A stretch of 64,000 nucleotides of DNA from Bedellia somnulentella. Taxonomy: Eukaryota > Arthropoda > Insecta > Lepidoptera > Bedelliidae. The notes below the pieces were generated by a model. That model made no database searches. It was given only the letters and a program-made list of their open reading frames with translations, and was not told the origin of the DNA. The stretch covers positions 8,990,001 to 9,054,000 of the forward strand of contig OY755177.1 in the NCBI GenBank assembly GCA_963576735.1, written 5' to 3'. Positions within the stretch are counted from its first letter, which is position 1, and each line of letters starts with the position of its first letter. Both the position numbers and the translations under genes were made by a program. Shown piece by piece: positions 53,050 to 63,970 of this stretch.

Positions 53050-53475
53050 ATAGTAAAAGAGTGACGTCACGAGCGTTATGCTAGCGTAGCACCTTTGCAA
53101 CAATATTAATTCGTAAAATTGTTTTAACTGCTAAAATAGTACTGTGAAGTTTTGAAGTGCACGTAAATACTTACAAATATCATAGCGTTTTATTTGTGAA
53201 GTGAAACAACTTGGATTCGTGTGTTTTTTTACACTTAAACTTGAAACTGTTTGATCTCGTAATAACTTAATTTTTAAAATCACCCACTGCTTAAAAATAC
53301 AAGTCAATTATTTTTCAAAATCAAATACCAGTAGCGCCACCTATTGATATTTTAGTGAACTAGTTGAACAGTATTCAAGTATTGATTTTGTAACTCATAA
53401 TGCCCAAGTGCTCGGCTTGTAAAAAGGTCACACAACTTAGAACGGATGGCGTCGAATGTCAAAAATGTTTATCAA
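53050..53475 (+). pseudogene. LINE 5' UTR and ORF1 start (PHD-type finger half)
   Basis: ATG at 53400 opens MPKCSACKK, then RTDGVECQKC: the first two Cys pairs of the PHD-like finger that starts ORF1 in CR1/Jockey-type elements. Homology ends after CQKC. The frame then runs into unrelated repeat sequence. The second half of the same kind of finger (YHRACVG...WVCPEC) begins at 58084 on the same strand. 53050-53399 would then be 5' UTR. Confidence 0.5.
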
Positions 53476-53893
53476 GCAAGACGCACGGCAGTGCGTCAAG
53501 CCAAGCCAAGGCGGCGAGCGCGCACCGTATGTGTATATTACACGAACCATTTGGAGCGACTTTTTACACCATCATAACTCAAAATCTAATCAACATAAAC
53601 CAACCAAATTTGGCTCATTTGTTGATATCAAGGATACAAACTAGTAGCCTAATTTCCATAAATACATAACTAAGAGTTATTAAGATATAAACGTCCAAAA
53701 ATCGCGATTTTTTTTAGTGACTCACTGACATATAGATCAAAAAGCTAACCCACTTCCAGATATCCCAGGAAGTTGAAATTCGGCATCCAGGTCGGTGATC
53801 AAATATTAACAAAGGAAAAAATCTGAAAACGGAGAATTTTTAAGATTTTTCAATATTTCCCTCACAAGAACATTTTCATAATAAATTCTATGA

Positions 53894-54081
53894 TGTTTAC
53901 GCCTGATCCGCTTGTATAGGCAATCCGCAGGCGCGGCGGCGCGGAGATCGCTGGCGGGAGAACGCACTACGCAACCAACCACCGTCGACTTAACATACAT
54001 ATTGTAAATGTAATAACTGTCTTATTTAAAAGTAAATGTTTTATTGGCAAGTCTTCGTCTTTATTATTACTTGCCTTAACA
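53894..54081 (+). repeat. 5' LTR, 188 bp
   Basis: TGTTTACGCCTGATCC...CCTTGCC/CTTGCCTTAACA; includes a GC-rich block gcgcggcggcgcgg. Confidence 0.85.
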
Positions 54082-54101
54082 TTTGGCGACCGCCACAGGA
54101 A
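54082..54101 (+). promoter_or_regulatory. Primer-binding site
   Basis: tttggcgaccgccacagga directly after the 5' LTR; shares the TGGCGACC core with the LTR element at 32841. Confidence 0.65.
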
Positions 54102-54260
54102 AACCTGCCTCCACTTCAATGGCGCCTTGGACGTGTGTCACGCCTCTATCCAGGAGCGGACGGTGTTAGCCGGGTTGCTGATGTAACCACATCAAAAGGG
54201 GTCTTACGTAGAGCAGTAAATAGGCTTTGTTTACTACCCCACGAGAATATTAAAAGCTAA
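54102..54260 (+). pseudogene. Retroviral-type integrase C-terminal fragment
   Basis: The frame reads NLPPLQWRLGRVSRLYPGAD, GVSRVADVTTSKGVLRRAV, NRLCLLP and stops. The W.LGRV...PG.DG..RV..V.T..G...R.V.KLC.LP pattern is the end of BEL/Pao pol proteins. It is joined directly to the primer-binding site, marking the deletion breakpoint near 54102. Confidence 0.75.
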
Positions 54261-54289
54261 CTACATCAAGCTTTCAACGTCCCGGAGGA

Positions 54290-54477
54290 TGTTTACGCCT
54301 GATCCGCGTGTATAGGCAATCCGCAGGCGCGGCGGCGCGGAGATCGCTGGCGGGAGAACGCACTACGCAACCAACCACCGTCGACTTAACATACATATTC
54401 TAAATGTAATAACTGTCTTATTTAAAAGTAAATGTTTTATTGGCAAGTCTTCGTCTTTATTATTCCTTGCCTTAACA
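54290..54477 (+). repeat. 3' LTR, 188 bp
   Basis: Same length as the 5' LTR, with three substitutions by my count. Preceded by the purine-rich cccggagga. Confidence 0.85.
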
Positions 54478-55005
54478 CATTATGAAATGTTGTTGACGCT
54501 AATATAAAACTCCGTTCTGAATAGGTTTAGGTATGCTATGCATACTTACTTGATCATTCATTAAACTTCGACGCTAAAGTTATTTGCAATTACAAAACTC
54601 AAACTATGAGTATAGGTACTAACTGTACTAGCACAGCCCGGTTGGTTGCGAACAATAGCAATACATTTATTCAATATATAAAAACTCAGATTCGATTCCT
54701 GTCGTACTAATTAAGGGCGTCCCCCGAAAAAGTAAGAACCTTTAATCAAACTCGTAAAATAAGCCATCTAGTGGCCTCACTAGTAACTATTATAACCATA
54801 AGTTAAGCGCCATCTACGGAAATAGTCTCGTACTACGTTGTAGAATTGCGACTTTCGTATCGATATTATAATGATGTCTCGCTTGGATGAATATATTTTG
54901 TAATTAAAATAACTGAAACAAAAACTTGAATCTCACAAAACTATTTTTTATGACACCTTCGGAATATAGGAGGGGAATGTCGAGAAGAAAACTCATGATA
55001 GTAGT

Positions 55006-55053
55006 AACATAATCCCCTTTTACTTGTGACACCAAGTAAAAGGGGATTATGTT
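55006..55053. repeat. Perfect 21-bp hairpin
   Basis: Arms 55006-55026 and 55033-55053 (core taatccccttttactt) with loop tgacac. No element boundaries are evident; it may be a MITE remnant or a terminator-like palindrome created by template switching. Confidence 0.85.
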
Positions 55054-55194
55054 ATTCTTAGCCGGCACAAAAAAGTGATCGTGGATTGCAGTAGAAATAA
55101 CGTAACGTGCTATTATCGCAACGTACAAAAATTACACTTGAATAAAAAATCGGCACAAATTATAAAACAGGAGAAAGCATTTAGTAAATACTAC

Positions 55195-55255
55195 CAGTCG
55201 CCTCTTACGTACACCCACCGGCACCGGAAAAAATGGGGTAGTTCTATTCCAAGCA
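55195..55255 (-). repeat. SINE family A, head fragment
   Basis: 'cgcctcttacgtacacccac' then 'aaaaaatggggtagttctat'. Confidence 0.6.
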
Positions 55256-55372
55256 ATAATATATAATTCATAATAATAATTCATACATATATACTTGGTT
55301 ATAGTTTCTTGTTAGAAGGAGACTATAAATATGCGTCTTTTGTATTTGTTTATTTACTTAATTAGAGGTTTG

Positions 55373-55545
55373 CTCTTTAAGGGATTTTTGGGCGATGCGG
55401 TTGGTGACCCATCACCCATCACCAACAACCTTTATTCTACCATCTTTTTCCCACTCAACTTCCAAAAGTGGCTGAGGAATTTTTAATTTCTCAGCTCTGG
55501 CTACCCCTTTTAGGGATTTATAGCCGTTAGTATATGTATGTATGT
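55373..55545 (+). repeat. SINE family A, 3' two-thirds
   Basis: 'agggatttttgggcgatgcg' to 'gccgttagtatatgtatgta' with a short duplication of cccatcac. Confidence 0.7.
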
Positions 55546-57629
55546 TGCTCAAAAGTATTTTGTTCAATTGGAAATTTCCGATTTTCTGCACATGTTTATT
55601 TCCTTTATTTAATTTTCCGTCGTTATTATAAGGTAAAAAATACTTTTAATCTTTGGTTATACTAAACTATGTAATAAAGGGTATTTTAAAAGAAAAGCAA
55701 ACAACTTACTGTTTTATCTAATTAAAAACACTAGCCGTGTTATACAAAGATTTCTCCTTGTCGATATAGTGGGATGAGTATACGCAAAAATATAAATAAT
55801 TATTTCATAAATTAGTATAAAGCTTATTTGATTGAGTTATTTTTTCACAGTGGTTTACAAAATGCAAAGTTCAATGAAAGTCTAAAAATTTATAAATATC
55901 AGCTTACTCTATCAATTCACCTTGACGAGACGGTTGAGTGGTTGCGAATTTATTTGAACCTACTCATCCCCTCGCAAAGCTATACATTTTCGAAGTATAA
56001 ACTAGAATTATTAGCACATTAATAAAATAAAATGAATCAAGATAATTTATTCGAAGAACGGTTTGAATGCACACATTTAATATATTCTATTTCATTTTAA
56101 AAAAAGTAGAAATATTACAAAAAAGATATGTAAAAATATCACATAAATTTAAAGCAAAACGATAATAATTGTTTCAGCTAGATTTACGGAACATTAGGGT
56201 AATACGAGCGTATTCACAAAACAGAACAATTCGCAGTATTTTTAATAATGCATTTATCATCATTACCGAACGAAAATAAAGACAAAATTATTTTACCTGT
56301 AAAGGAATAAACAAAAAGCACATGCCGAGCCGAAAATTTGAACTCACGCCCTCACTTGTGGCGTTTAGCACATCACACGTTGGACCATTTCGTTCTTACG
56401 TAATGGGTTGAAATTAACGATAATATTACGATTGAGACAAACTTATAATGTAAGGCGAAACAAGCGACTATGTTGCGCACAACCAAAATAAATTATCAAA
56501 AAAGCGCGGGAAGCGGCAAGCAGCCATATTACAGAAAAATCCGACACAAGCTCTGCGCATGAAGGCTAACAGCCATCTGCCACCCGCTCTCCGCGCAGGG
56601 ACCCGCAATTGAAATTTAGGAAAAAAACTTTGTAACTCCATAATTAGGATAATAAGACTAGAAAATTATCACTACAATGATAGATTACTCAGTTGTCTAC
56701 GCAAATGATAGGTAATCGATAAAATATATGCAGTATTCTGACTGCAGTATCAGATTTTACGATAAAAAAGGCCCCCACAATTATTATTTTTTCTTTGTCA
56801 ATTATTATCAAAAACAAAATATGAACCGTCATTTTTGAAGATAAGATATTGAACTTGAACATATATTTTATTTAGAGTGTGATTGCTTTCTTGAGCGGAT
56901 TTTATTGAGTTTGAAAACTACCAAAATCAGTGAACTTTTCGAGGGAGGCCCTTAATAGGTATCATAACACCTAGTACCTATCTCATGTCAGAACGGCGAC
57001 CACTGTATGAGTCATACAGTATGAGTATGACACAACATCGGATAGCGTTTTCATAATACATAGATACCTACTAATCATTAAACCTAAAGAAATTAAATAA
57101 AATGATTTGATTTTGTGTAATGTCAGCGCTCATAATCATATTTAATAACATAATACTATTTATGATTGTAATAATGATAATTATATACATGAAATAACAT
57201 AAACTAACTTAAACTTAGTCGCTCGCTACCACGTCTCGCTACAAGCGTGGGGCCACAGGAGATCACAGGGTAAGACGCGCGGGGTGAGGGGCAGGGGCGG
57301 GGCATGACGGGATCTGCGAACGTACCAAAGCGAGCGCCAGCCGCGCTCATACGCGCGAGCGACCCCATGCTGTTCGGTTGTCTAGCGAAATCCCGCCTAT
57401 AAGGTTGAGTTTTATGCTTCGTCGTCGTATGAGTTACAGCTGGTAACGGTGTTGTAAATTCTGCTTTTTTTCTTGCTGATTGTTTTTAGATTGGGTTGTT
57501 TGTAGGTTTGTTTCTTTTGCCAAATTCATTGATTTGTTTGATTAAAATAGTAGATAGATAGTAAGGTAGGTATAAAATCAAACGCAGAAAAAAAAAATAC
57601 CAACTTATTTCTTAACAAAAAGTAATGAT
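55546..57629. other. No recognised gene; GC-rich patch
   Basis: 57230-57400 is much more GC-rich than its surroundings (agacgcgcggggtgaggggc). It could be a promoter region or an element leader, but no coding or splice evidence supports a gene. The rest is AT-rich and unassigned. Confidence 0.4.
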
Positions 57630-58083
57630 ATCCCACCAAAAACATTTTAAATGTAAAAAATGTTAGCCAAGCAAATACAATACAAAAATTTATAATATGT
57701 TAACTAAAAGACTTCGCAGACAAAAGGATTGATATCTGAATGGTTGCCAAGCACTGCAGATAGTCCTGAAATACAAAGTTGATAACAAGTTAAATTAAAG
57801 TTTTGATTTAATTTGGCTAGTTTTCACCACAAAATCAAATTAAAATGTACCTAGCAGATAAATTGATTATCATGATAACTCGTATGTGGAAACGAGCCAA
57901 GTTAAATCAAAACTTTAATTTAACTTGTTATCTACTTTGTATTTCAGGATTATCTGCAGTGCTTGGCAACCATTCAGATATCAATCCTTTTGTCTGCGAA
58001 GTCTTTTAGTTAACATATTATAAATTTTTGTATTGTATTTGCTTGGCTAACATTTTTTACATTTAAAATGTTTTTGGTGGGAT
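57630..58083. mobile_element. Foldback element 2 with ~190-bp arms
   Basis: The arms (about 57630-57820 and 57893-58083) are inverted copies with only a few differences by eye, around a centre of about 70 bases. The termini ATCCCACCAAAAACATTTTA match foldback 1 at 16200-16901 for roughly the first 33 bases, after which the two differ. The right end abuts LINE ORF1 coding sequence. Confidence 0.75.
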
Positions 58084-58963
58084 TGCCATATCATCGAGCG
58101 TGTGTCGGGATGCCGCCATCAAAAATCATACCCACTGGCTGGGTGTGCCCAGAATGTACCCGGTCTATGCCTCGTGATAATGGAGCGGAAACCCCTGTTA
58201 AGGGAATCCTAGGGTTTGAGCAGCCGATAACTGGTAGGAGTGGAGCCATTTCCCAAGTAGAGAAGCCTTATGAGGAGGCCGCCGGCGAGAATGAGCGGCA
58301 ACTGCTGTTGCGCGACGAAATAAGAATACTGAGGAATGAGCTGGTCAGTTTCCGATCTGAGCTTAAGTTTTTCCGGGAGGCAATCACGGCAATTAATTGT
58401 AGACTGGATGACTTTGACCACAGAGTAAATGCAATGGAAAAAATGTTATCAGACAGAAATGTACCTAGTGATACTAAACTGCTGGAGGAGGCCATAGAAA
58501 ATCTCGAAACTCAGCTCCAAGAACGCTACCAGGATGCCCTTGCTAACGACATACAAATTTCGTCTTTGCCGGAAGACAAGGGTGAAAACACCATTCACCT
58601 CGTGACAATTGTGGGCGCGAAGTTGGGGGTCATATTGGACGAGCGGGACCACGTGAGTGCGGTGCGTATGGGGCAGCCGCGTGACGGCGGCGCGGCGCGG
58701 CGCGGGTTCGGCGCGGCGTCACTACCGCCGACCTGGGGCTGGGCGGGCCGCCCACTAAATTTTACGTCAACGAGCGACTCACCAGGCTGAACAGAGCGCT
58801 GTTTAACCAGGCCCGTGAACGCGCTCGTGCAGCAGGTTGGAAGTACGTGTGGACGCGGGACGGTCGTGTGTGTGTCAGACAAGGCGATGGTAAGCTCGTT
58901 TCAAGAATTCGGAAGGAAGTTGACATTGCAAATATTTTTGGACGCGAAAAAGTTGGACAATAA
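58084..58963 (+). pseudogene. LINE ORF1: PHD finger, coiled coil, FP25K-like domain
   Basis: Starts mid-finger at YHRACVGMPPSK...GWVCPEC. A charged helical stretch follows (LRNELVSFRSELKFFREAI, VNAMEKMLSDRN), then the nucleic-acid-binding type domain NDIQISSLPEDKGEN, VGAKLGVILDERDHVSAVRM. A frameshift in the GC-rich block near 58690-58720 moves the rest to another frame: ADLGLGGPPTKFYVNERLTR, then WKYVWTRDGRVCVRQGDG and EVDIANIFG, ending TAA 58961-58963. The order is typical of CR1/Jockey-group ORF1 proteins, which bind the element RNA. Confidence 0.75.
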
Positions 58964-59536
58964 TGCTTTTCATAATGGATTGCTGTGTACGGTTATCATT
59001 ATCACAATGTTATCATTTTGGTTTATGGACTTTTTGTTAGTATTTTTTCTTAATAGATATATAGTTTGTAGTTTAGATATCTTGATTTATTTATTTTCAT
59101 TTATTTGCGAGCTAAAAAAGAACGATGTTGCTAATTACTGTGTGCATACATATAAGTGTTTTAGAAATAGTATTTTAGTTAATGTATTTTTCTTCTCTGC
59201 AACAGTTGAATGCAGGTTACCTTGCGGCAGGTCATACTCTATGTATTTATGTAATCATTTAAATTTATTATAATTTAGCTATATAAACTTAGTCTATTTT
59301 ATACTATCTAAATTGAACAATAATACGTATAAATTATCTTACTCTTTAACATTGGGCAAATATTTCGTTTGTAGTATTAATGGTCGCCTTTTATGCATAT
59401 TAGTTAATCTCAATTGTATATATATTTATAATAATATAATATTCTTTTTAGAACATTTGTGTGTGATATATATGTTATGTATGTGTATGTTTATTAATAT
59501 ATATAATTTATTCATTCATATTCGTAAAGTCGCACC

Positions 59537-60226
59537 ATGATTCGAATTAAAAATTTGCAGTTAGCGCTATTTAATGCTGGGTCACTGGGCACGGGGCATG
59601 ACGAACTAACTTCTATTATACTTGACTTAGGGCCAGACATAATAGCAATAAATGAGACTTGGTTGCGCGATGGACGAGAGGATATTGCCCCGGTGGTCCC
59701 GGGTTATCGGCTGAGACATATCCCACGTCCGACCACATTGCGGACGAGAGGTGGTGGAGTAGGATTTTACTTAAAACAAGGTTTAAATGCAAGAGTTTTC
59801 CCACACCCCCCCTCTTTAACTACTGAACAAATGTGGTTGCGCGTAACCTTAAATGGCATAAGAATTTTAATTGGTACGGCGTACAGACCACCGTGGCATA
59901 ATGTTGACGATTTTTTTGACGCTATTACGGTGACTATTACATCAAGTGGAAATTTCGACAGATTAGATTTCAATGACTCCAACGAACGAAACTGTAGATT
60001 ACTAAATCAATTTTTGACTAGCGTGAACTTGAGACAAATTGTTAATAAGCCAACTCACTTTACAGAACACAGTCAGTCGACTATCGATTTAATATGCACA
60101 GACGCCCCTGTCCGGTGCTTAGATATTTATCATATTCCTGAATTAGGTCGTCATGCTTTTGTTACAATGCAACTTGACTTAAAAAACCTAAACTTGTACC
60201 TAAGACAATTACTTACCGACCACTGA
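59537..60226 (+). pseudogene. LINE ORF2: endonuclease domain
   Basis: ATG at 59537. Apurinic-type endonuclease motifs: LFNAGSL, INETWL, GGGVGFYLK, TAYRPPWH, PTHFTEHSQSTIDLI. The expected GDFN segment is missing (the text jumps to NFDRLDFNDSNER) and the SDH motif reads GRH, so the nuclease is inactive. A frameshift in the A-run near 60185 ends this frame. Confidence 0.75.
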
Positions 60227-61164
60227 GAGACATAGACTTAGATAAATTCAATCATGACCTGACAAACACAGATTGGGATTCAATTAAAAAAATTGAAAAC
60301 GTTGATGATATGATTGCTGAATTCAACATTCGTGTTACCAAATTATTTGACCTTCATGCACCCATTAAAACTGTAGTTGTAAAAGATGCTCCAAAACCTT
60401 GGTTAACCCCGACTGTGAGATTGATGATGCGGTTACGTGATAGTGCACATCAAAAGTCCAAAAAAATTAAAACTGAGGTGAGTATACGATACTATAAGGA
60501 TCTTAAACACCAGGTTATCCAGGCAATTCATAATGAAAAGAAAGCTTTCTTTAAACATGCCATTAATGGTAATGCTGGAGATTCGCGTTCACTCTGGAAG
60601 AACTTAAAAATATATATATTTCCTAATAAACGTGAGATTGAATTACCACCATCTTTCGACAACCCTGATGACATTAACCAGTTCTTCAGCAATATTCCTG
60701 GTACTAATGACGTCTCCTTATCTAATTTAACGTTTTTTGAATTTAACCGCTACAGTCAATCTATTTTTTCTTTGGAACCTGTGACTTGTGAAACAGTATC
60801 TAAAATTGTAACTTAAATTAAAACCACAGCTAAAGGACAAGACGACATAGACATTGACATGATATTGTTTACTTTACCGATGACATTAGACGTATTGACG
60901 TGCATTGTTAACAGAAGTATTGAAACGAGTACATTTCCTTCTCATTGGAAAACTGCTAAAATTAAACCACTTCCAAAAAAACCTAACCCTACCGTCACTT
61001 CCGATCTGCGAGCAATTAGTATCTTACCATGTGCATCAAAGATAGTGGAGCGGGTGGTGTGCGATCAGCTGTCGAAACACCTAGAAAATAATAATATCTT
61101 GCCGGAACTTCAGTCAGGGTTCCGCAAGGGCCATTCAACTTTAAAAGATTTTAAAAGATCGTGA
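60187..61164 (+). pseudogene. LINE ORF2: linker and first RT motifs
   Basis: Continues as PKLVPKTITYRPLRDIDL, APKPWLTPTVRLMMRLRD, then a TAA at 60814-60816, then in the same frame IKTTAKGQDDIDIDMI, HWKTAKIKPLPKKPNP, ISILPCASKIVERVV, LQSGFRKGHST. A small deletion after the latter shifts the frame. Confidence 0.75.
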
Positions 61165-61171
61165 CGGTGGT

Positions 61172-61593
61172 TTGTCCACATTATTAACACTATTAGACTT
61201 TTCTAGGGCTTTCGATTGTTTATTCATGCCCCTGGCACTGTCCAAGATGTCGTATTATGGATTTGATGTGTCTACAGTTTGTTGGTTTGACAGTTATTTA
61301 TCTGACCGAAAACAGTTCGTAGAACTACGAAAAAGAAATGGAGAAATCAGTATTTCGTCTGAAAGTAGATTAGATAGAGGAGTCCCACAGGGATCGATCC
61401 TAGGTCCCTTGTTGTTTATTTTATATACTGCAGATCTCGTTGACAGCGTCAAGGAATGCAATTTACACATATACGCCGACGACGTGCAATTGTACATATC
61501 TGGAGATCCTAAAAATACGGCAGAAACTGTTGGTAAACTAAATTCTGATCTCCATCGTATTGTTGCTTGGTCAGAGCGAAACTGCCTGGTTTT
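61172..61593 (+). pseudogene. LINE ORF2: RT active site
   Basis: TLLDFSRAFDCL, RGVPQGSILGPLLFILY and the active-site YADD (IYADDVQLYI). The frame ends in a T-run where another element has inserted. Confidence 0.75.
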
Positions 61594-61866
61594 TTTTTTT
61601 TAATTACTTATTCATTATAAAGACAAAATACATTATACAATGGTTATATCGTGGTCACTTAATCCTCTTCTAAGGTTTAATTGTGACCACCGTCCCCCAC
61701 TCTTACATTGTAAATCACAGTTGATTGTATTGCGTCTTAGTGACGTTCTCTATTTAAGAAATATGAATATAAATATAATTTACTTATAAATTTATATACA
61801 ATGCTGACTGACCATCGTAACATGGCCCAATTTCACACGCCGCGGATGATACCCGCGGTGATGATT
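61594..61866 (-). mobile_element. Small retro-insertion inside ORF2
   Basis: About 270 bases that interrupt the RT: coding stops at SERNCLV and resumes at LNPTKSKYMVLG (61867). The insert starts with an 11-13-base T-run, i.e. a poly(A) on the minus strand. It contains an inverted ccgcgg...ccgcgg near 61842-61858. Its source element is not recognised. Confidence 0.6.
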
Positions 61867-62620
61867 TTAAACCCAACCAAGTCCAAGTATATGGTACTCG
61901 GAACAAAAACACAAATCCATAATACGTTGGATGCCTTGGCGTCCTGCGATGTAGCTGTTAGAAATTAACCACTGGAAAGGGTGATAGAAGCACGTAATCT
62001 CGGTATACTAATGGATGGTGAACTCCGGTTCGAAAATCACGTTTTGTCTGTAGTTAGTAACTGCTTCTATCGCCTTAAGGTTCTTTATAATATACGCGAC
62101 TACCTGAGTGTGGATTTGCGTGTTCACCTCTGTGAGTCGCTGGTATTATCGAGATTAAACTACTGTGATGTGGTTTATGGCAGCTGCATTCTTGGTCGTA
62201 CACAAAGGCTGATACAGCGTGTGCAAAACGCATGCGCACGTTTTTGTTTTCGCATCCCTCCTCGTTCCCATATCACGCCGTATTTGGACGATGCAAAGCT
62301 ATTGAATATGCAGGGCCGTAGACGATTACATCTTTCCACTCTTCTGTTCGGTGTAGTTAGGCTGGAATCGCCCACTTATTTGCATAAAAAACTGCAATGG
62401 TCAAAAAGTGACTACCAGTTTAAAATTAGAGCGATCTTGCCAATGCCCGGTGGCGTTTCGGGGTAGCTTTAGATTTGCAGCGTCCAAGTGCTGGAATGAT
62501 ATTCCACCACCTATACGTGCTGTGACCAGTAGGGAAACTTTTAGGCGTAAGCTTAGAGATTACTTGCTGGCACAGCAAAACCCATCCCGCAATGTCCTAC
62601 CTGCAGATTCCCGTTTATGA
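61867..62620 (+). pseudogene. LINE ORF2: thumb and C-terminus
   Basis: LNPTKSKYMVLGTKT, then a TAA near 61969, then EARNLGILMDGELRFENHV, LNYCDVVYGSCILGRTQRL and, after another shift near 62450, FAASKCWNDIPPPIR and FRRKLRDYLLAQ, stopping at 62618-62620. Confidence 0.75.
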
Positions 62621-62689
62621 TTATGATTATGTTTTTATATCTTTTTATGCCTATAAATCATTACATGTATCATATCACTATGTTATGTC

Positions 62690-62760
62690 ATATATATGTG
62701 TGTGTATATATATGTGTATGTGTGTTTATATATATGTGTATATATTTCGGTTATCTTATA
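62690..62760. repeat. TG/TA microsatellite in the LINE 3' UTR
   Basis: tatatgtgtgtgtatatatatgtg-type tract; the reading frame over it (62592-62993) is an artefact. Confidence 0.8.
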
Positions 62761-62990
62761 GTGCGATAGTTATATATTTGTATTCTATATCTGTATATTT
62801 TTATTCTACAATTATTATTTATCTTTGTTTATTTAGTATATACAGTTGTCAATTATGTTGTTTAAATTTGTATAAACTTTTTGTGTACCTATATGTCCAA
62901 TTATCTGTTCCGTATGGTGTAATGCTCGCAATGTCACTTGAGTCGGTGCTGACTGAAAATCAGTGTTGTGAGCTTCCAAAGCTCACAACG

Positions 62991-63731
62991 TAATGCTGAG
63001 GCAGCACCGTTTCGCTGTGCAGAGGCCTTGCCTATTAAGGTGCCGTTAGTGCAGCGAACAGAGTTTTTGAAACATTATAATGCGTATGTTTATAACAATA
63101 TGGTTTTGAAAAAAATACATCAAAATCTTGAGGCTTTTCTGCTGTAAAATTGGCGATTCGAAACATGATTAATACATTTTCGCTCGATAGAAAAAAATCG
63201 CCAACATACCTCTAATTACACTCTTTAAAATGGTTTTATATTTTGTTTATTTTACCTACTTACATATAACTTGCATCATAATTTGAGCATTTGTATTTCT
63301 AATAATAATTGGCGATCAGTTTTCTTTTTTAATAAATTCAATAAAACAAACATTTTAAAAACATCGATATTCGCAGTCCTACTCGTGCCCGAGCGCTGCC
63401 CGCCGCCCGCTCAGTGCTCGGCGAGCTGCTTTAGGGGATGGACCTATGTCGCGCGCGCCTTGTGTTACAGATCTTACAATTTACGCGCGTGCGGCGCCGT
63501 TAGTGTGCGAGTGACCTATCTGTATACGATGCGCGTCAATGTAGGCGTGAGAGTGACCGTGCGTACGGTTAGCATTAGCAAATATAAAATAATTCATTCA
63601 ATTCATAGATTGCACTCATTTTTATATTTTATTGTTTAATTTATTAGGAGGGAAAAAGAACAAAACCGTTAAAGTAACTTCTAATTTCAATTAATAATAT
63701 TAAATAGTTACAGGTGTAAACTGAAAATTAT
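62991..63731. other. No gene; GC-rich patch
   Basis: 63380-63560 is GC-rich with several gcgcg motifs, resembling 57230-57400 in composition only. No supported coding sequence. Confidence 0.4.
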
Positions 63732-63970
63732 GTACATACATATACTCACGGCTATAAATCCCTTAACGGGATAGCCAGAGCTTTGGAATGAGAAATTCCT
63801 CAGCCACTTTAGGAAGTTGATTTGGGAAAAGATAGTAATAATATATGATTTCGGTGACGGTTTTCCAATTACATCGCCCCAAAAATCACTTAAAAAGCCC
63901 CTATACCCTTAGTCGCCTCTTACGATCACGGGTAGAAATGGGGTAGTGTTATTCTAAGCCGACACGACAA
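63732..63970 (-). repeat. SINE family A, near-complete inverted copy
   Basis: catacatatactcacggcta (tail) through 'acatcgccccaaaaatcact' to the head 'attctaagccgacacgaca'. Confidence 0.75.

Larger units (their letters stand above)
53894..54477 (+). mobile_element. Internally deleted BEL/Pao-like LTR retrotransposon
   Basis: Two 188-bp LTRs (53894-54081 and 54290-54477) enclose only 208 bases: a primer-binding site, a fragment of integrase C-terminus, and a purine-rich site before the 3' LTR. I count three differences between the LTRs. tatga precedes the 5' LTR and also occurs three bases past the 3' LTR, a possible 5-bp target duplication if the LTR end is slightly altered. All of gag, protease and RT are deleted. 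Confidence 0.8.
58084..62990 (+). mobile_element. Decayed CR1/Jockey-like LINE with ORF1, ORF2 and 3' hairpin
   Basis: Same-strand ORF1 (to 58963), a ~570-base AT-rich spacer, ORF2 (59537-62620) and a 3' UTR ending in a hairpin at 62965-62989 (gttgtgagctt/aagctcacaac, loop cca). A 3' UTR relative lies at 30500-30560 on the other strand. The 5' end is cut at foldback 2. Confidence 0.75.

Noticed and set aside
57230..57400. CpG-rich promoter and first exon of a host gene
   Set aside because: Composition alone; no open frame, splice pattern or protein domain supports a gene. The same holds for 63380-63560.
62592..62993. 133-codon tyrosine-rich frame
   Set aside because: Reads through a TG/TA microsatellite in a LINE 3' UTR.
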